Assembly (NCBI RefSeq): GCF_004363805.1
Contig: NZ_SNZP01000021.1
Coordinates: forward strand, 1 to 38,298
Direction: 5' to 3'
DNA length: 38,298 bases
Source: Paludibacterium purpuratum
GTDB lineage: Bacteria; Pseudomonadota; Gammaproteobacteria; Burkholderiales; Chromobacteriaceae
Shown: in pieces, positions 30,374-38,203 of the stretch
Numbering within the stretch: the stretch's first letter is position 1
How the letters are laid out: each line of letters starts with the position of its first letter
The notes under the pieces: model-generated
What the model was told of the DNA's origin: nothing
The model's database searches: none
Seen by the model: only the letters and a program-made list of their open reading frames with translations
Program-made: the position numbers and the translations under genes

Positions 30374-30879
30374 TCGTCGTCCCCCAGCGGAGGTGCCTCG
30401 GCGCCGCTCGACACGCCGGCTGCGCCGCCCGTTGCGGCACGGTTTAACGGATAAAATTGGCGCGCCCGCCCCAACGCCAACGTCAGCCCCTCTGGCGCAA
30501 TGGTCATCACCTGCCAATCGCCGACGCGTTGGCCGGTCAGCAAGGCGCTATCGCCGCCATCGTGGCGTGCAATGGCAAAGCCGGGCTGCCGAGCGCCTTG
30601 ACCGGGCGCAAAGACGCCCAGCACGGTCAGCTGCGGCGCGACAGGCGGCGTCTCGACGCCGAACCAATGCCGGTTGGCAGCCTGAGCGGCATCGGCGACA
30701 AGGTCGGGCTGAGCATCGCGTAGCGATGAGGCGGGCTGATTCGCCAATAGCGGGTGTAAACGCCAGCCGGTCCAGCCAATGCAGGCCATCAGGATCAGGG
30801 CGCGTGCCGCCGGCAACGCCAGTGCCGCCGCCCCCCGAGCCAACCGGGGTGAAAGAGTATCGAAAAAGTAGAGGTTCAT
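30370..30879 (-). CDS. gspC: Type II secretion protein C (short form)
   Basis: A 169-residue inner-membrane protein linking the platform to the secretin. It has a membrane segment near 23-40 (ALPAARALILMACIGWTGW), then the HR domain (LTVLGVFAPGQGARQPGFAIARHDGGDSALLTGQRVGDWQVMTIAPEGLTLALGRARQFYPL). The C-terminal 25 residues are Gly/Ala/Pro-rich with no PDZ or coiled-coil domain, which many GspC have. First gene of the operon; start codon at 30879, with only a weak ribosome-binding site. The upstream region holds a lux-box-like dyad. Confidence 0.9.
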   Translation of the reverse strand: MNLYFFDTLSPRLARGAAALALPAARALILMACIGWTGWRLHPLLANQPASSLRDAQPDLVADAAQAANRHWFGVETPPVAPQLTVLGVFAPGQGARQPGFAIARHDGGDSALLTGQRVGDWQVMTIAPEGLTLALGRARQFYPLNRAATGGAAGVSSGAEAPPLGDDE

Positions 30880-30912
30880 CCTGTCCGAGCGTACTGATCG
30901 TCGCCGTCCCCT

Positions 30913-30934
30913 TCACCTGTTCATAGGAACAGGT
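30913..30934. promoter_or_regulatory. Lux-box-like dyad upstream of gspC
   Basis: ACCTGTTCATAGGAACAGGT (30914-30933), with one further C/G pair on each side. It has the ACCTGT/ACAGGT ends and 20-bp length of the Vibrio fischeri lux box, and one central mismatch to perfect symmetry. Compared with the CviR motif CTGnCCnnnnGGnCAG it differs at two symmetrical positions. A third ACAGGT half site lies at 30944-30949. The dyad ends 34 bases before the gspC start. No luxR/luxI homologue is in the window. It could also fold as a 9-bp hairpin. Confidence 0.45.
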
Positions 30935-30991
30935 GGTCGAAAACACAGGTACGATGTAGTGACAATGCTTAAGCGCCTAATTCGGCGTGTC

Positions 30992-31019
30992 ATTATTAAC
31001 AATCTGTTAAAAATGACAA
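30992..31019 (-). promoter_or_regulatory. Candidate promoter upstream of gspC
   Basis: Minus strand TTGTCA (complement of 31014-31019), 16-base spacer, AATAAT (complement of 30992-30997). Predicted start near 30985, upstream of the lux-box-like dyad, which would then lie in the transcribed leader. If instead the dyad is at -42.5, a LuxR-type start would be near 30881, almost at the gspC ATG. Confidence 0.4.
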
Positions 31020-31044
31020 GGGTGCGTGGTCGGCCCGACCTCGG

Positions 31045-31088
31045 AACAATAAGGAAGAATAGCAAACAGCCAGGGTGCGGTCGCACCC
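31045..31088 (-). terminator. Terminator after the acyl-CoA dehydrogenase gene
   Basis: Stem GGGTGC/GCACCC (arms 31083-31088 and 31073-31078, loop GACC on the minus strand), followed by TGGCTGTTTGCTATTCTTCC. The T-rich tail is interrupted, so strength is uncertain. Confidence 0.5.
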
Positions 31089-31112
31089 CGGCCATGTCAG
31101 CCGATGCTGAAT

Positions 31113-32894
31113 TTAGAAATGGGCCTCGTCCAGCGCCAACGCGCTCTCGGCCCCCTCGACGATGGCATGCGCCAGACCGCCGCTTTGCGGTAGCAGATGC
31201 TCGCCGTAGAAACGCGCCGTTGTCAGCTTACTTTCGAGGAATACAACATCCGCGCCATGCTCGCCCAGCAGGCGTTGGGCGATCAGCGCGGCACGCCCCA
31301 TCTGCCAACCGCCGAGCACGATGCCCATCAGCTTGAGAAACGGCACCGAGCCGGCGGCCGGCCACGTTGGCCGGGCGTTGAAATGTTCGAGCACGAAGCC
31401 GATGGCACGGCTGGCGTCGGCGGCCGCGCGGCGTAAATTGCGCGCCAGATCCGACAAACCGGCCCCATCCAGCTCGCGCACGGTCATCAACACCTCTTCC
31501 AACAGCGCCTGCGCTACCGCCCCGTTGTCGGCGGCCGTCTTGCGACCGATCAGATCCAGTGCCTGAATACCGGTGGTGCCCTCGTAGATGGCAGTAATAC
31601 GGGCATCGCGATAGTACTGCGCCACGCCGGTTTCCTCGATATAACCCATGCCGCCGTGAACCTGGATGGCCATCGAGGTGATCTCGTTGGCCTGCTCGGT
31701 ATTCCAGCCCTTGACGATCGGAATCAGGAAATTGAGCAAGGCCTGATTCTTGGCACGCTCTTCCGGCACCGGGTGGTGCCCGGCGCGATCCAGCGCGGCG
31801 GCGGCATAGCATGCCAACGCACGCTGCGCCTCGATCTGCGCGCGCATGGTCATCAACATGCGGCGGATATCCGGATGGCGGATGATCGGCACCCCCGCCG
31901 CATCCGCGGAACCGACGGCACGGCTTTGCACCCGCTCGCGCGCGTAATTGACCGCGGCCTGGTAGGCGCGCTCGGAAACGGCCAGTCCCTCGATGCCGAC
32001 ACCGAGCCGGGCATGGTTCATCATGGTGAACATGTAGGCCAGTCCCTTGTTCTCCTCGCCCACCAAGTAGCCGATGGCCCCCGCCTGGTCGCCGAAGCTC
32101 ATGACCGCGGTCGGGCTGCCATGGATGCCGAGCTTGTGCTCGATCGACACGCAGCGCACGTCGTTTTTCGCGCCCAGGCTACCATCGGCATTCACCAGGA
32201 ACTTCGGCACGATGAATAGCGAAATGCCCTTCACCCCGGCCGGCGCATCGGGCAGGCGTGCCAGCACCAAGTGGACGATGTTGTCCGCCATGTCGTGCTC
32301 GCCCCAGGTAATGAAGATTTTCTGACCTTGAATACGGTAGCTGCCGTCCGCCTGGCGTTCGGCGCGGGTGCGAACCTGGGCCAGATCGGAACCGGCCTGC
32401 GGCTCGGTCAGGTTCATGGTGCCGGTCCATTCGCCCGAGGCCATGCGCGGTAGATAAAGCTGCTTGAGCACATCGCTGGCATGGTGCTCGATCGCTTCCA
32501 GTGCACCGAGCGTCAGCATCGGCGCCAACGAGAACGCCAGGTTGGCCGAACACCACATTTCCTCGGCGGCCAACGCCACCAGGGCAGGCAGGCCTTGCCC
32601 GCCGTAGTCGGCCGGCGCGCGCAACCCCACCCAACCGGACTCGACGTAACGTTGCCAAGCCTCCTTGAAGCCTGGCGCGGCGGTGACCTCGCCATCGTGC
32701 CAGCGCGCCCCCTGGTCGCCCTGCCGGTTGATCGGCGCCAGCTCCTGTTCGGCGAATTTCGCGCCCTCCTCCAGGATGGCCTCCACCAACTCGACGCTGC
32801 AGTCCTCGTAGCCCGGCAGGCTGCAGATCGACGGCAGCTCGGCGATCTGGTTCAACACGAAGTTGAGCTCCTTGAGCGGTGCCTGATAGTTCAT
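31113..32894 (-). CDS. Acyl-CoA dehydrogenase, long C-terminal-extended type (DmdC-like)
   Basis: A 593-residue FAD enzyme that oxidises an acyl-CoA to the 2,3-enoyl-CoA and passes electrons to ETF. It has an extra N-terminal domain (MNYQAPLKELNFVLNQIAEL), the middle domain with MNLTEPQAGSDLAQVRTRA and GQKIFITWGEHD, the C-terminal dehydrogenase domain with VHGGMGYIEETGVAQYYRDARI, catalytic Glu438 in IYEGTTGIQALDLIGRK, and an added C-terminal alpha-helical domain of about 110 residues. This layout is that of the roughly 600-residue class that includes 3-methylmercaptopropionyl-CoA dehydrogenase (DmdC), though most such genes are general fatty acyl-CoA dehydrogenases. Substrate unproven. It lies right after etfBA. 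Confidence 0.93.
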   Translation of the reverse strand: MNYQAPLKELNFVLNQIAELPSICSLPGYEDCSVELVEAILEEGAKFAEQELAPINRQGDQGARWHDGEVTAAPGFKEAWQRYVESGWVGLRAPADYGGQGLPALVALAAEEMWCSANLAFSLAPMLTLGALEAIEHHASDVLKQLYLPRMASGEWTGTMNLTEPQAGSDLAQVRTRAERQADGSYRIQGQKIFITWGEHDMADNIVHLVLARLPDAPAGVKGISLFIVPKFLVNADGSLGAKNDVRCVSIEHKLGIHGSPTAVMSFGDQAGAIGYLVGEENKGLAYMFTMMNHARLGVGIEGLAVSERAYQAAVNYARERVQSRAVGSADAAGVPIIRHPDIRRMLMTMRAQIEAQRALACYAAAALDRAGHHPVPEERAKNQALLNFLIPIVKGWNTEQANEITSMAIQVHGGMGYIEETGVAQYYRDARITAIYEGTTGIQALDLIGRKTAADNGAVAQALLEEVLMTVRELDGAGLSDLARNLRRAAADASRAIGFVLEHFNARPTWPAAGSVPFLKLMGIVLGGWQMGRAALIAQRLLGEHGADVVFLESKLTTARFYGEHLLPQSGGLAHAIVEGAESALALDEAHF

Positions 32895-32920
32895 TTTCTT
32901 CTCCCGTGTTACTGCATATC

Positions 32921-32949
32921 GTTATAAAAAAACCGGCAAGCTGCGTCGA
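32921..32949 (-). promoter_or_regulatory. Candidate promoter of the acyl-CoA dehydrogenase, inside the etfA terminator
   Basis: Minus strand TCGACG (complement of 32944-32949, in the loop of the terminator), 17-base spacer, TATAAC (complement of 32921-32926, at the end of the T-run). The start would be near 32914, about 20 bases before the ATG at 32894, leaving space for the GGGAGAAG ribosome-binding site. Confidence 0.45.
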
Positions 32950-32970
32950 TGGGCCGCTTGCCGGTTTTGG
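32925..32970. terminator. Bidirectional-type terminator after etfA
   Basis: Eleven-base-pair perfect stem AACCGGCAAGC/GCTTGCCGGTT (arms 32931-32941 and 32956-32966), flanked by seven A residues on the left (a T-run on the minus strand, for etfA) and TTTT on the right. A clear rho-independent terminator about 20 bases after the etfA stop. Confidence 0.88.
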
Positions 32971-32987
32971 TTACTGCTTCATGGTGC

Positions 32988-33929
32988 TCAGGCCTTGGAC
33001 AATTCGGCCAACAGTTCGGGCACCACGGTGAACAGGTCGCCAACGATGCCGTAGTCGGCCACCTGGAAAATCGGTGCCTCCTCGTCCTTGTTGATGGCCA
33101 CGATCACCTTGGAATCCTTCATGCCGGCCAGATGCTGGATGGCGCCGGAAATACCGACCGCGACGTACAGTTGCGGTGCGACCACCTTGCCGGTTTGGCC
33201 GACCTGGAAGTCGTTCGGCGCGTAGCCGGCATCCACGGCGGCGCGCGAAGCGCCTAATGCGGCACCGAGTTTATCGGCCAGCGGTTCGAGCACCGCCTTG
33301 AACTGCTCGGCCGACCCCAGTGCGCGACCGCCGGAAACGATGATGCTGGCGGAAGCCAGTTCCGGACGGTCGGACTTGGTCAGCTCTTGCGAGACGAAGC
33401 GCGACACCGACGCATCGCCCGCGGCGGCCACGTTCTCCAACACTGCGGCACCGCCCGTCGCGGCCACCAGATCGAATGCGGTGGTGCGCACGGTGATCAC
33501 CTTGATGCGATCGGACGATTCGACAGTGGCCAGTACGTTGCCCGCATAGATCGGGCGCACGAACACGCTCGGCGATTCGACGGCGACAATGTCGGAAATC
33601 TGCGCCACGTCGAGTATCGCGGCGACGCGCGGCAGGAAGTTCTTGCCGCTGGCAGTGGCGGGCGCCAATACATGGCTGTAGCCGTCGGCCAGGGCGATCA
33701 CCAGGCGCGCCAGATTCTCAGCCAGGCCGTGCGCATAGAGCGCATCGTCGGCGAGCAACACCTTGGCGACGCCGGCGGCTTGCTTCGCGGCCTCAGCCAC
33801 AGCGCCGCACTGGTGACCGGCCACCAGCAGATGGATGTCGCCGCCGATCTTGCCGGCTGCGGCCAGGGTATTCAGGGTGCCTGCCTTCAGGCTGTGATTG
33901 TCGTGTTCAGCAATAACAAGAATGGCCAT
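32988..33929 (-). CDS. etfA: Electron transfer flavoprotein, alpha subunit
   Basis: The FAD-binding subunit of ETF, which collects electrons from acyl-CoA dehydrogenases and delivers them to ETF-ubiquinone oxidoreductase. It has 313 residues. The N-terminal domain is [28 protein letters not shown]; the C-terminal FAD domain holds [40 protein letters not shown] and [25 protein letters not shown], which is the family signature. The frame extends upstream to 34004, but the ATG at 33929 matches the family start and follows the etfB stop by one base. Confidence 0.97.
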   Translation of the reverse strand: MAILVIAEHDNHSLKAGTLNTLAAAGKIGGDIHLLVAGHQCGAVAEAAKQAAGVAKVLLADDALYAHGLAENLARLVIALADGYSHVLAPATASGKNFLPRVAAILDVAQISDIVAVESPSVFVRPIYAGNVLATVESSDRIKVITVRTTAFDLVAATGGAAVLENVAAAGDASVSRFVSQELTKSDRPELASASIIVSGGRALGSAEQFKAVLEPLADKLGAALGASRAAVDAGYAPNDFQVGQTGKVVAPQLYVAVGISGAIQHLAGMKDSKVIVAINKDEEAPIFQVADYGIVGDLFTVVPELLAELSKA

Positions 33930-33930
33930 G

Positions 33931-34680
33931 TCACAGCACCTTTGCTTCGTTCTTGAGTTTGGCCACCAGCTCGGCTGCATTGGCCACCTTGACGCCGGCG
34001 GCACGGCTGCCCGGTTCGGCGACTTTCAGGGTTTTGAGACGTGCGGACGGGTCGACGCCCAGATCCGCCGGGGTCAATTTGTCGAGCGGCTTCTTCTTGG
34101 CGGCCATGATATTCGGCAGCTTGACGTAACGCGGCTCGTTCAGGCGCAAGTCGGTGGTGACGATGGCCGGCAGGCGCAATTCGACGGTTTCCATGCCGCC
34201 GTCGATCTCGCGCGTCACATTGAGGCTCTCGCTCGCGACGACCACCTTGGAGGCAAAGGTGCCTTGGCCCCAGCCCAACAATGCGGACAGCATCTGACCG
34301 GTCTGGTTGGCATCGTCGTCGATCGCCTGCTTGCCGAGGATCACCAACTGCGGCTGTTCGCGCTCGACCACGCTCTTGAGCAGCTTGGCCACCGCCAGCG
34401 GCTGCAACTCGACCTCGGTTTCCACCAGGATGGCGCGATCTGCGCCCATGGCCAGCGCGGTGCGCAGCGTTTCCTCGCACTGCTTGACGCCGAGCGACAC
34501 CACCACGATTTCCGAGACCTTGCCTGCTTCTTTCAGGCGAACGGCCTCTTCCACCGCGATTTCGTCGAACGGATTCATCGACATTTTCACATTGGCGATA
34601 TCAACGCCGGAGCCGTCGGCTTTGACACGGACTTTCACGTTGTAATCAACAACGCGCTTCACTGCGACAAGGGCTTTCAT
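33931..34680 (-). CDS. etfB: Electron transfer flavoprotein, beta subunit
   Basis: The AMP-binding subunit of ETF, 249 residues. It begins [19 protein letters not shown] and contains [60 protein letters not shown] and the C-terminal [15 protein letters not shown] recognition loop, which interacts with the dehydrogenase. It is the first gene of etfB-etfA, with a promoter region covered by two dyads. The downstream acyl-CoA dehydrogenase is a natural electron donor. Confidence 0.97.
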   Translation of the reverse strand: MKALVAVKRVVDYNVKVRVKADGSGVDIANVKMSMNPFDEIAVEEAVRLKEAGKVSEIVVVSLGVKQCEETLRTALAMGADRAILVETEVELQPLAVAKLLKSVVEREQPQLVILGKQAIDDDANQTGQMLSALLGWGQGTFASKVVVASESLNVTREIDGGMETVELRLPAIVTTDLRLNEPRYVKLPNIMAAKKKPLDKLTPADLGVDPSARLKTLKVAEPGSRAAGVKVANAAELVAKLKNEAKVL

Positions 34681-34787
34681 CGTTCTGGTTCACCATATTG
34701 AGCATATTGGGTTGTATCAAAGGCGCAGCGTAGACGTGCATGCAGTCGAGGCCGGTCTGGTTGCCGGTTGTCGTCGACTGAGGATAC

Positions 34788-34806
34788 GTCATGAATTATG
34801 CATGAC
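34788..34806. promoter_or_regulatory. Dyad covering the etfB -10 region
   Basis: GTCATG (34788-34793) and CATGAC (34801-34806), a perfect 6-bp dyad with a 7-base centre. The predicted etfB -10 (CATAAT on the minus strand, complement of 34795-34800) lies inside it. A candidate operator; the regulator is unknown. Confidence 0.35.
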
Positions 34807-34822
34807 AAGACAATTCAAACAA
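34795..34822 (-). promoter_or_regulatory. Candidate etfB-etfA promoter
   Basis: Minus strand TTGTTT (complement of 34817-34822), 16-base spacer, CATAAT (complement of 34795-34800). Predicted start near 34788, leader about 108 bases. The -10 matches 5/6, the -35 is moderate. Confidence 0.4.
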
Positions 34823-34829
34823 GCGTTTG
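34816..34829. promoter_or_regulatory. PsrA-like operator overlapping the etfB -35
   Basis: CAAACAAGCGTTTG, a perfect CAAAC-N4-GTTTG dyad, preceded by TT and followed by TT. This matches the (G/C)AAAC-N2-4-GTTT(G/C) site described for PsrA-type TetR regulators of fatty-acid degradation. It overlaps the predicted etfB -35, so binding would repress. It also lies about 70 bases upstream of the predicted hydratase promoter on the other strand. Confidence 0.45.
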
Positions 34830-34898
34830 TTTTACTTGCCACCAGCATAACGTCGCATAAATGCAACCAACTTCCGATACTACGTCATCTATCGATAA

Positions 34899-34926
34899 TT
34901 TGCATGGCAGCAAACTGCGCTACTAT
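34899..34926 (+). promoter_or_regulatory. Candidate promoter of the MaoC-type hydratase
   Basis: TTTGCA (34899-34904), 16-base spacer, TACTAT (34921-34926). Start near 34934, leader of about 29 bases, with AGGA six bases before the ATG at 34963. Confidence 0.35.
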
Positions 34927-34962
34927 GGACTCACAATTTCATTGTCATAGACAGGACACACA

Positions 34963-35379
34963 ATGACCGTTTACTTCGAAGATCTGAACATGGGCGACAG
35001 TGCCGAATTCGGCAAGACCATCACCGAGGCCGACGTGCTCATGTTCGCCGCCGCCTGCGGCGACACCAATCCGGTGCATTTCAATCAAGCCTATGCCGAG
35101 ACGACCCCGTTCAAGACGCGCATCGCACACGGCATGCTGACCGCCAGTCTGATCTCGACCATCCTCGGCACCAAACTGCCGGGCGAAGGCACAATCTACC
35201 TGTCGCAATCGGCCAAGTTCAAAGCCCCGGTAAAACTAGGAGAAACCGTGGTGGCACGCGTGACGGTGGTCGCGCTGGATGGAACCAAAAAGCGGGTCAC
35301 GCTGGCGACGCAATGCGCGGTGGGCGACAAAGTGGTGATGGAAGGCGAGTCGCTGGTCATCGCGCCGACTCGCACCTGA
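34963..35379 (+). CDS. MaoC-like (R)-specific enoyl-CoA hydratase
   Basis: A 138-residue hot-dog-fold protein. The hydratase-2 motif is clear: ACGDTNPVHFN with catalytic Asp34 and His39, followed by FKTRIAHGMLTASLIS. In PhaJ-type enzymes this pair adds water to trans-2-enoyl-CoA, yielding (R)-3-hydroxyacyl-CoA, which can feed polyhydroxyalkanoate synthesis. The reaction is inferred from the motif; substrate length is unknown. It diverges from etfBA, so the two share a regulatory region, and meets queG tail to tail with one base between the stop codons. Confidence 0.92.
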   Translation: MTVYFEDLNMGDSAEFGKTITEADVLMFAAACGDTNPVHFNQAYAETTPFKTRIAHGMLTASLISTILGTKLPGEGTIYLSQSAKFKAPVKLGETVVARVTVVALDGTKKRVTLATQCAVGDKVVMEGESLVIAPTRT

Positions 35380-35380
35380 T

Positions 35381-36466
35381 TCACTCCCGGCTCGGCACGC
35401 CGTGCCGGGCCAGCGCCCAGGCGACATGCTCGCGCACCAGAGCCGACGGATCGTCTGCGCGCGCGAGCAAAGCCGCCCTGACCTCGTCCGAGGACGGCGC
35501 ATTCCCCAGCCCCACCGCCAAATTGCGCAGCCAACGCTGATAACCGATGCGATAGATCGGACTGCCGGCCATGCGCGCGCCAAAATCGGCCTCGCTCCAA
35601 GCGAATAGCTCGACCAGGCTCGCGCGGTCGAGCCCATGGCGCACATCGAAATCCGCCTCCGCGCCGGCCGCCGCGAAGCGATTCCACGGGCACGCCAACT
35701 GGCAATCGTCGCAACCGTAGACCCGATTGCCGATCAGTGGTCGCAAGGCCACGGGAATCGCCCCGGCGAGTTCGATGGTGAGATAGGAAATACAGCGGCG
35801 CGCGTCGACCTGGTACGGCGCGACAATCGCACCGGTTGGACAGGCATCCAGACAGCTGCGGCAACGACCGCAGTGCTCTTGCTGCGGCGGATCGGCTGGC
35901 AGCGGCAGCGTGGTGAACAGTTCGCCGAGGAAAAACAGCGAACCCTGCTCGCGCGTCAGCAGGAGCGTGTGCTTACCGCGCCACCCCAGGCCAGCCTGGG
36001 CTGCGAGCGCCACCTCGGCGACCGGCGCGCTATCGGTGAAGGCGCGGTGGCCAATCGGCCCGACAGCCGCCTGGATACGATCGGCCAGCTTTTGCAACCG
36101 CCCGCGCAGCACCTTGTGATAATCGCGCCCCAGCGCGTAGCGCGATAGATAGGCCTGCTGGCCATCCTGCAACTGGGTTGCGGCATCGGCGGCATGTGCC
36201 GGCCAATAGTTCATGCGCACGCTGACGATCGACAAAGTGCCGGGCACCAGTTCGTCCGGCCGCACTCGCATGGCGCCGTGACGCTGCATATAGTCCATCT
36301 CGCCATGGAAACCCGCGGCGAGCCAATCGGCCAGCCGCCGTTCTGCCTCTGCCGGCAATGACGGACGGGTAATATGCGCATCGGCGAAACCGAATTCCCG
36401 GCTCCAGGCTTTGATTTGCCGCGCCAATTCGGGATAATCCGGAGATTGAAAGGAAATGTCGCTCAT
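35381..36466 (-). CDS. queG: Epoxyqueuosine reductase
   Basis: Last step of queuosine synthesis in tRNA: reduces epoxyqueuosine to queuosine with a cobalamin cofactor and two 4Fe-4S clusters. It has 361 residues. Catalytic Asp145 is in RAFTDSAPVAE. Ferredoxin-like cysteines are Cys199, Cys202, Cys205, Cys209 (CGRCRSCLDACPTGA) and Cys252, Cys255, Cys259 (CDDCQLACPWNR), with Cys225 between. A short HEAT-like region ends the protein. The start at 36466 ([10 protein letters not shown]) matches the family; the open frame to 36649 is antisense to tsaE. Start codons of queG and tsaE interlock. Confidence 0.97.
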   Translation of the reverse strand: MSDISFQSPDYPELARQIKAWSREFGFADAHITRPSLPAEAERRLADWLAAGFHGEMDYMQRHGAMRVRPDELVPGTLSIVSVRMNYWPAHAADAATQLQDGQQAYLSRYALGRDYHKVLRGRLQKLADRIQAAVGPIGHRAFTDSAPVAEVALAAQAGLGWRGKHTLLLTREQGSLFFLGELFTTLPLPADPPQQEHCGRCRSCLDACPTGAIVAPYQVDARRCISYLTIELAGAIPVALRPLIGNRVYGCDDCQLACPWNRFAAAGAEADFDVRHGLDRASLVELFAWSEADFGARMAGSPIYRIGYQRWLRNLAVGLGNAPSSDEVRAALLARADDPSALVREHVAWALARHGVPSRE

Positions 36467-36953
36467 GGATTCATATGATACCAGCCAAAGCCATCTGCCC
36501 GACGAAGCCGCCACATTGGCGCTCGCCGGTCGTTTCGCGCGCGCACTTTCGCCGGGCTTGGTGATCCACCTCCATGGCGACCTGGGCGCCGGCAAAACCA
36601 CCTTCACCCGTGGCCTGCTCGCAGGCCTAGGCTGGCACGGCAAGGTCAAAAGTCCGACCTATACGCTGGTGGAGAGCTATCCGCTCGCTCCCTTCACGTT
36701 ACACCACTTCGACCTGTATCGCTTCGCCGACCCCGAGGAATGGGAGGAGGCAGGCTTTCGCGAATATTTCGGCCAAGAGACCGTGTGTCTGGTGGAGTGG
36801 CCGGACAAGGCGCAAGGCCTGCTACCGCCGGCGGATCTGATCCTGGCACTGGAAGTGGCCGAGCAGGGCCGACACTACCGATTCACCGCTTTGACCGAGG
36901 CAGGAAAAACATGTCTGACACGCCATTCGACCCAAACCGCCGCCGACTGCTGA
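36465..36953 (+). CDS. tsaE: tRNA threonylcarbamoyladenosine biosynthesis ATPase TsaE
   Basis: ATPase that works with TsaB, TsaD and TsaC in forming t6A37 on ANN-decoding tRNAs. About 162 residues. Walker [10 protein letters not shown] lies near 39-47, the switch-like [10 protein letters not shown] near 65-74, LHHFDLYRF near 80-88 and CLVEWPDKA near 108-116. I prefer the ATG at 36465 because AAGGA is about ten bases upstream; an ATG at 36456 would add MSL. The C-terminal end ([11 protein letters not shown]) is written in the 43 bases that overlap the start of amiC and may be a poorly conserved tail. tsaE upstream of amiC is a common arrangement in proteobacteria. Confidence 0.95.
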   Translation: MDSYDTSQSHLPDEAATLALAGRFARALSPGLVIHLHGDLGAGKTTFTRGLLAGLGWHGKVKSPTYTLVESYPLAPFTLHHFDLYRFADPEEWEEAGFREYFGQETVCLVEWPDKAQGLLPPADLILALEVAEQGRHYRFTALTEAGKTCLTRHSTQTAADC

Positions 36954-38158
36954 ACCTGGCCGCCGCAACGCTGATCCTGTCGGTCAGCCGCGTAAGCCAG
37001 GCCGCCGAGAGCCAGTTGGTCGCCGTGCGCGTCTGGCCCTCGTCCACTTATACCCGCGTGACGCTGGAAACCAGCGCCGCGGTGCAATTCAAGACATTCA
37101 CCCTGGCCAATCCGGATCGACTGGTGGTCGACCTGCAAGGCCTCAGCCTCAACAGCATCCTCAAAGACATCGGCAACCAGATCAATGCCACCGATCCGTT
37201 CATCAAATCGGCGCGCGCCGGGCAGTTCTCGCCGGATACCGTGCGCCTGGTGCTAGAACTGAAAACGCCAATCAAGCCACAGGTGTTCACGCTGGCGCCG
37301 ATCGCCGACTTCAAGAACCGGCTGGTGGTCGACCTATACCCAACCGGTGCCGCCGCGCAGGACGACCCTCTGCTGGGGCTCCTGGAGGACTACAACAAGG
37401 GCACCATGACCCAGCCCGAGGTGCGCACCCGCAGCAAACCGGCGCCAAGCAGTACCCGGCCGATCGTGATCATGCTCGATCCGGGCCATGGCGGAGAAGA
37501 TCCGGGCGCCACGGGCCCGGCCGGCAATCACGAAAAGAATGTGGTGATCAAGATCGCCCATCTGCTCAAGACGCTGATCGAGGCGGATGGCAATATGAAG
37601 GCCTACATGACGCGCGAGGACGATGTATTCATCCCGCTCGGCGTCAGGGTGGCCAAGGCGCGCAAGCTGAACGCCGACCTGTTCATTTCGATCCATGCCG
37701 ACGCATTTCCCAACCCGAGCGCAAACGGAACCTCTGTGTTTGCGCTCTCGGACAAAGGGGCCACCAGCACCGCCGCCCGCTACCTGGCACAAAGCCAGAA
37801 CGCCGCCGACCTGATCGGCGGGGTCAAGATCGCCAATACCCGCGACAAATATCTGGCCAATACGCTGTTCGACCTGACTCAGACCGCCACCATCAACGAC
37901 AGCCTGAAACTTGGCCGACTGGTGCTCAATCAGGCCGGAGCGCTCAACCGGCTACACCGCGGGAAAGTCGAACAAGCGGGGTTCGCAGTCCTGAAGGCCC
38001 CCGATATACCTTCCATCCTGGTAGAAACCGCCTTCATCAGTAACCCCGACGAAGAGCAGCGATTGATCAGCAGCGATTTCCAGCAAAAGATGGCGCAAGC
38101 GATCTTCGACGGCATCAAAGTCTACTTCGCCCAAGGGGCGGCGCTGGCCCGGGTGTAA
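36911..38158 (+). CDS. amiC: N-acetylmuramoyl-L-alanine amidase (AmiC type)
   Basis: Periplasmic zinc amidase that cuts the peptide stem from peptidoglycan during cell separation. It has 415 residues. The N-terminus is a Tat signal ([18 protein letters not shown], twin Arg at 10-12), then an AMIN domain (about 35-130: [19 protein letters not shown] and RLVVDLYP) that targets it to the septum, and an Amidase_3 domain from about 190. Zinc ligands lie in [13 protein letters not shown] and FISIHADA, and the catalytic Glu is in [14 protein letters not shown]. The open frame to 36740 is not used; AGGA five bases before the ATG at 36911 fixes the start. It overlaps tsaE by 43 bases. Confidence 0.96.
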   Translation: MSDTPFDPNRRRLLNLAAATLILSVSRVSQAAESQLVAVRVWPSSTYTRVTLETSAAVQFKTFTLANPDRLVVDLQGLSLNSILKDIGNQINATDPFIKSARAGQFSPDTVRLVLELKTPIKPQVFTLAPIADFKNRLVVDLYPTGAAAQDDPLLGLLEDYNKGTMTQPEVRTRSKPAPSSTRPIVIMLDPGHGGEDPGATGPAGNHEKNVVIKIAHLLKTLIEADGNMKAYMTREDDVFIPLGVRVAKARKLNADLFISIHADAFPNPSANGTSVFALSDKGATSTAARYLAQSQNAADLIGGVKIANTRDKYLANTLFDLTQTATINDSLKLGRLVLNQAGALNRLHRGKVEQAGFAVLKAPDIPSILVETAFISNPDEEQRLISSDFQQKMAQAIFDGIKVYFAQGAALARV

Positions 38159-38177
38159 TCCACGCGGGCACCCATCG

Positions 38178-38203
38178 CCGGCAAACGAAAACGGCAAGCA
38201 TCC
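38178..38203 (+). terminator. Interrupted amiC terminator (left arm only)
   Basis: AAAACGGCAAGC at 38189-38200 looks like the left arm of a terminator of the same form as that after etfA (AACCGGCAAGC...GCTTGCCGGTT). The matching right arm GCTTGCCGTTTT is missing, because the insertion sequence begins at 38204. The arm alone cannot terminate. Confidence 0.35.

Noticed and set aside
35380-35420. GC-rich hairpin in the convergent hydratase/queG ends as a terminator
   Set aside because: No T-run on either strand; it lies in queG coding sequence.
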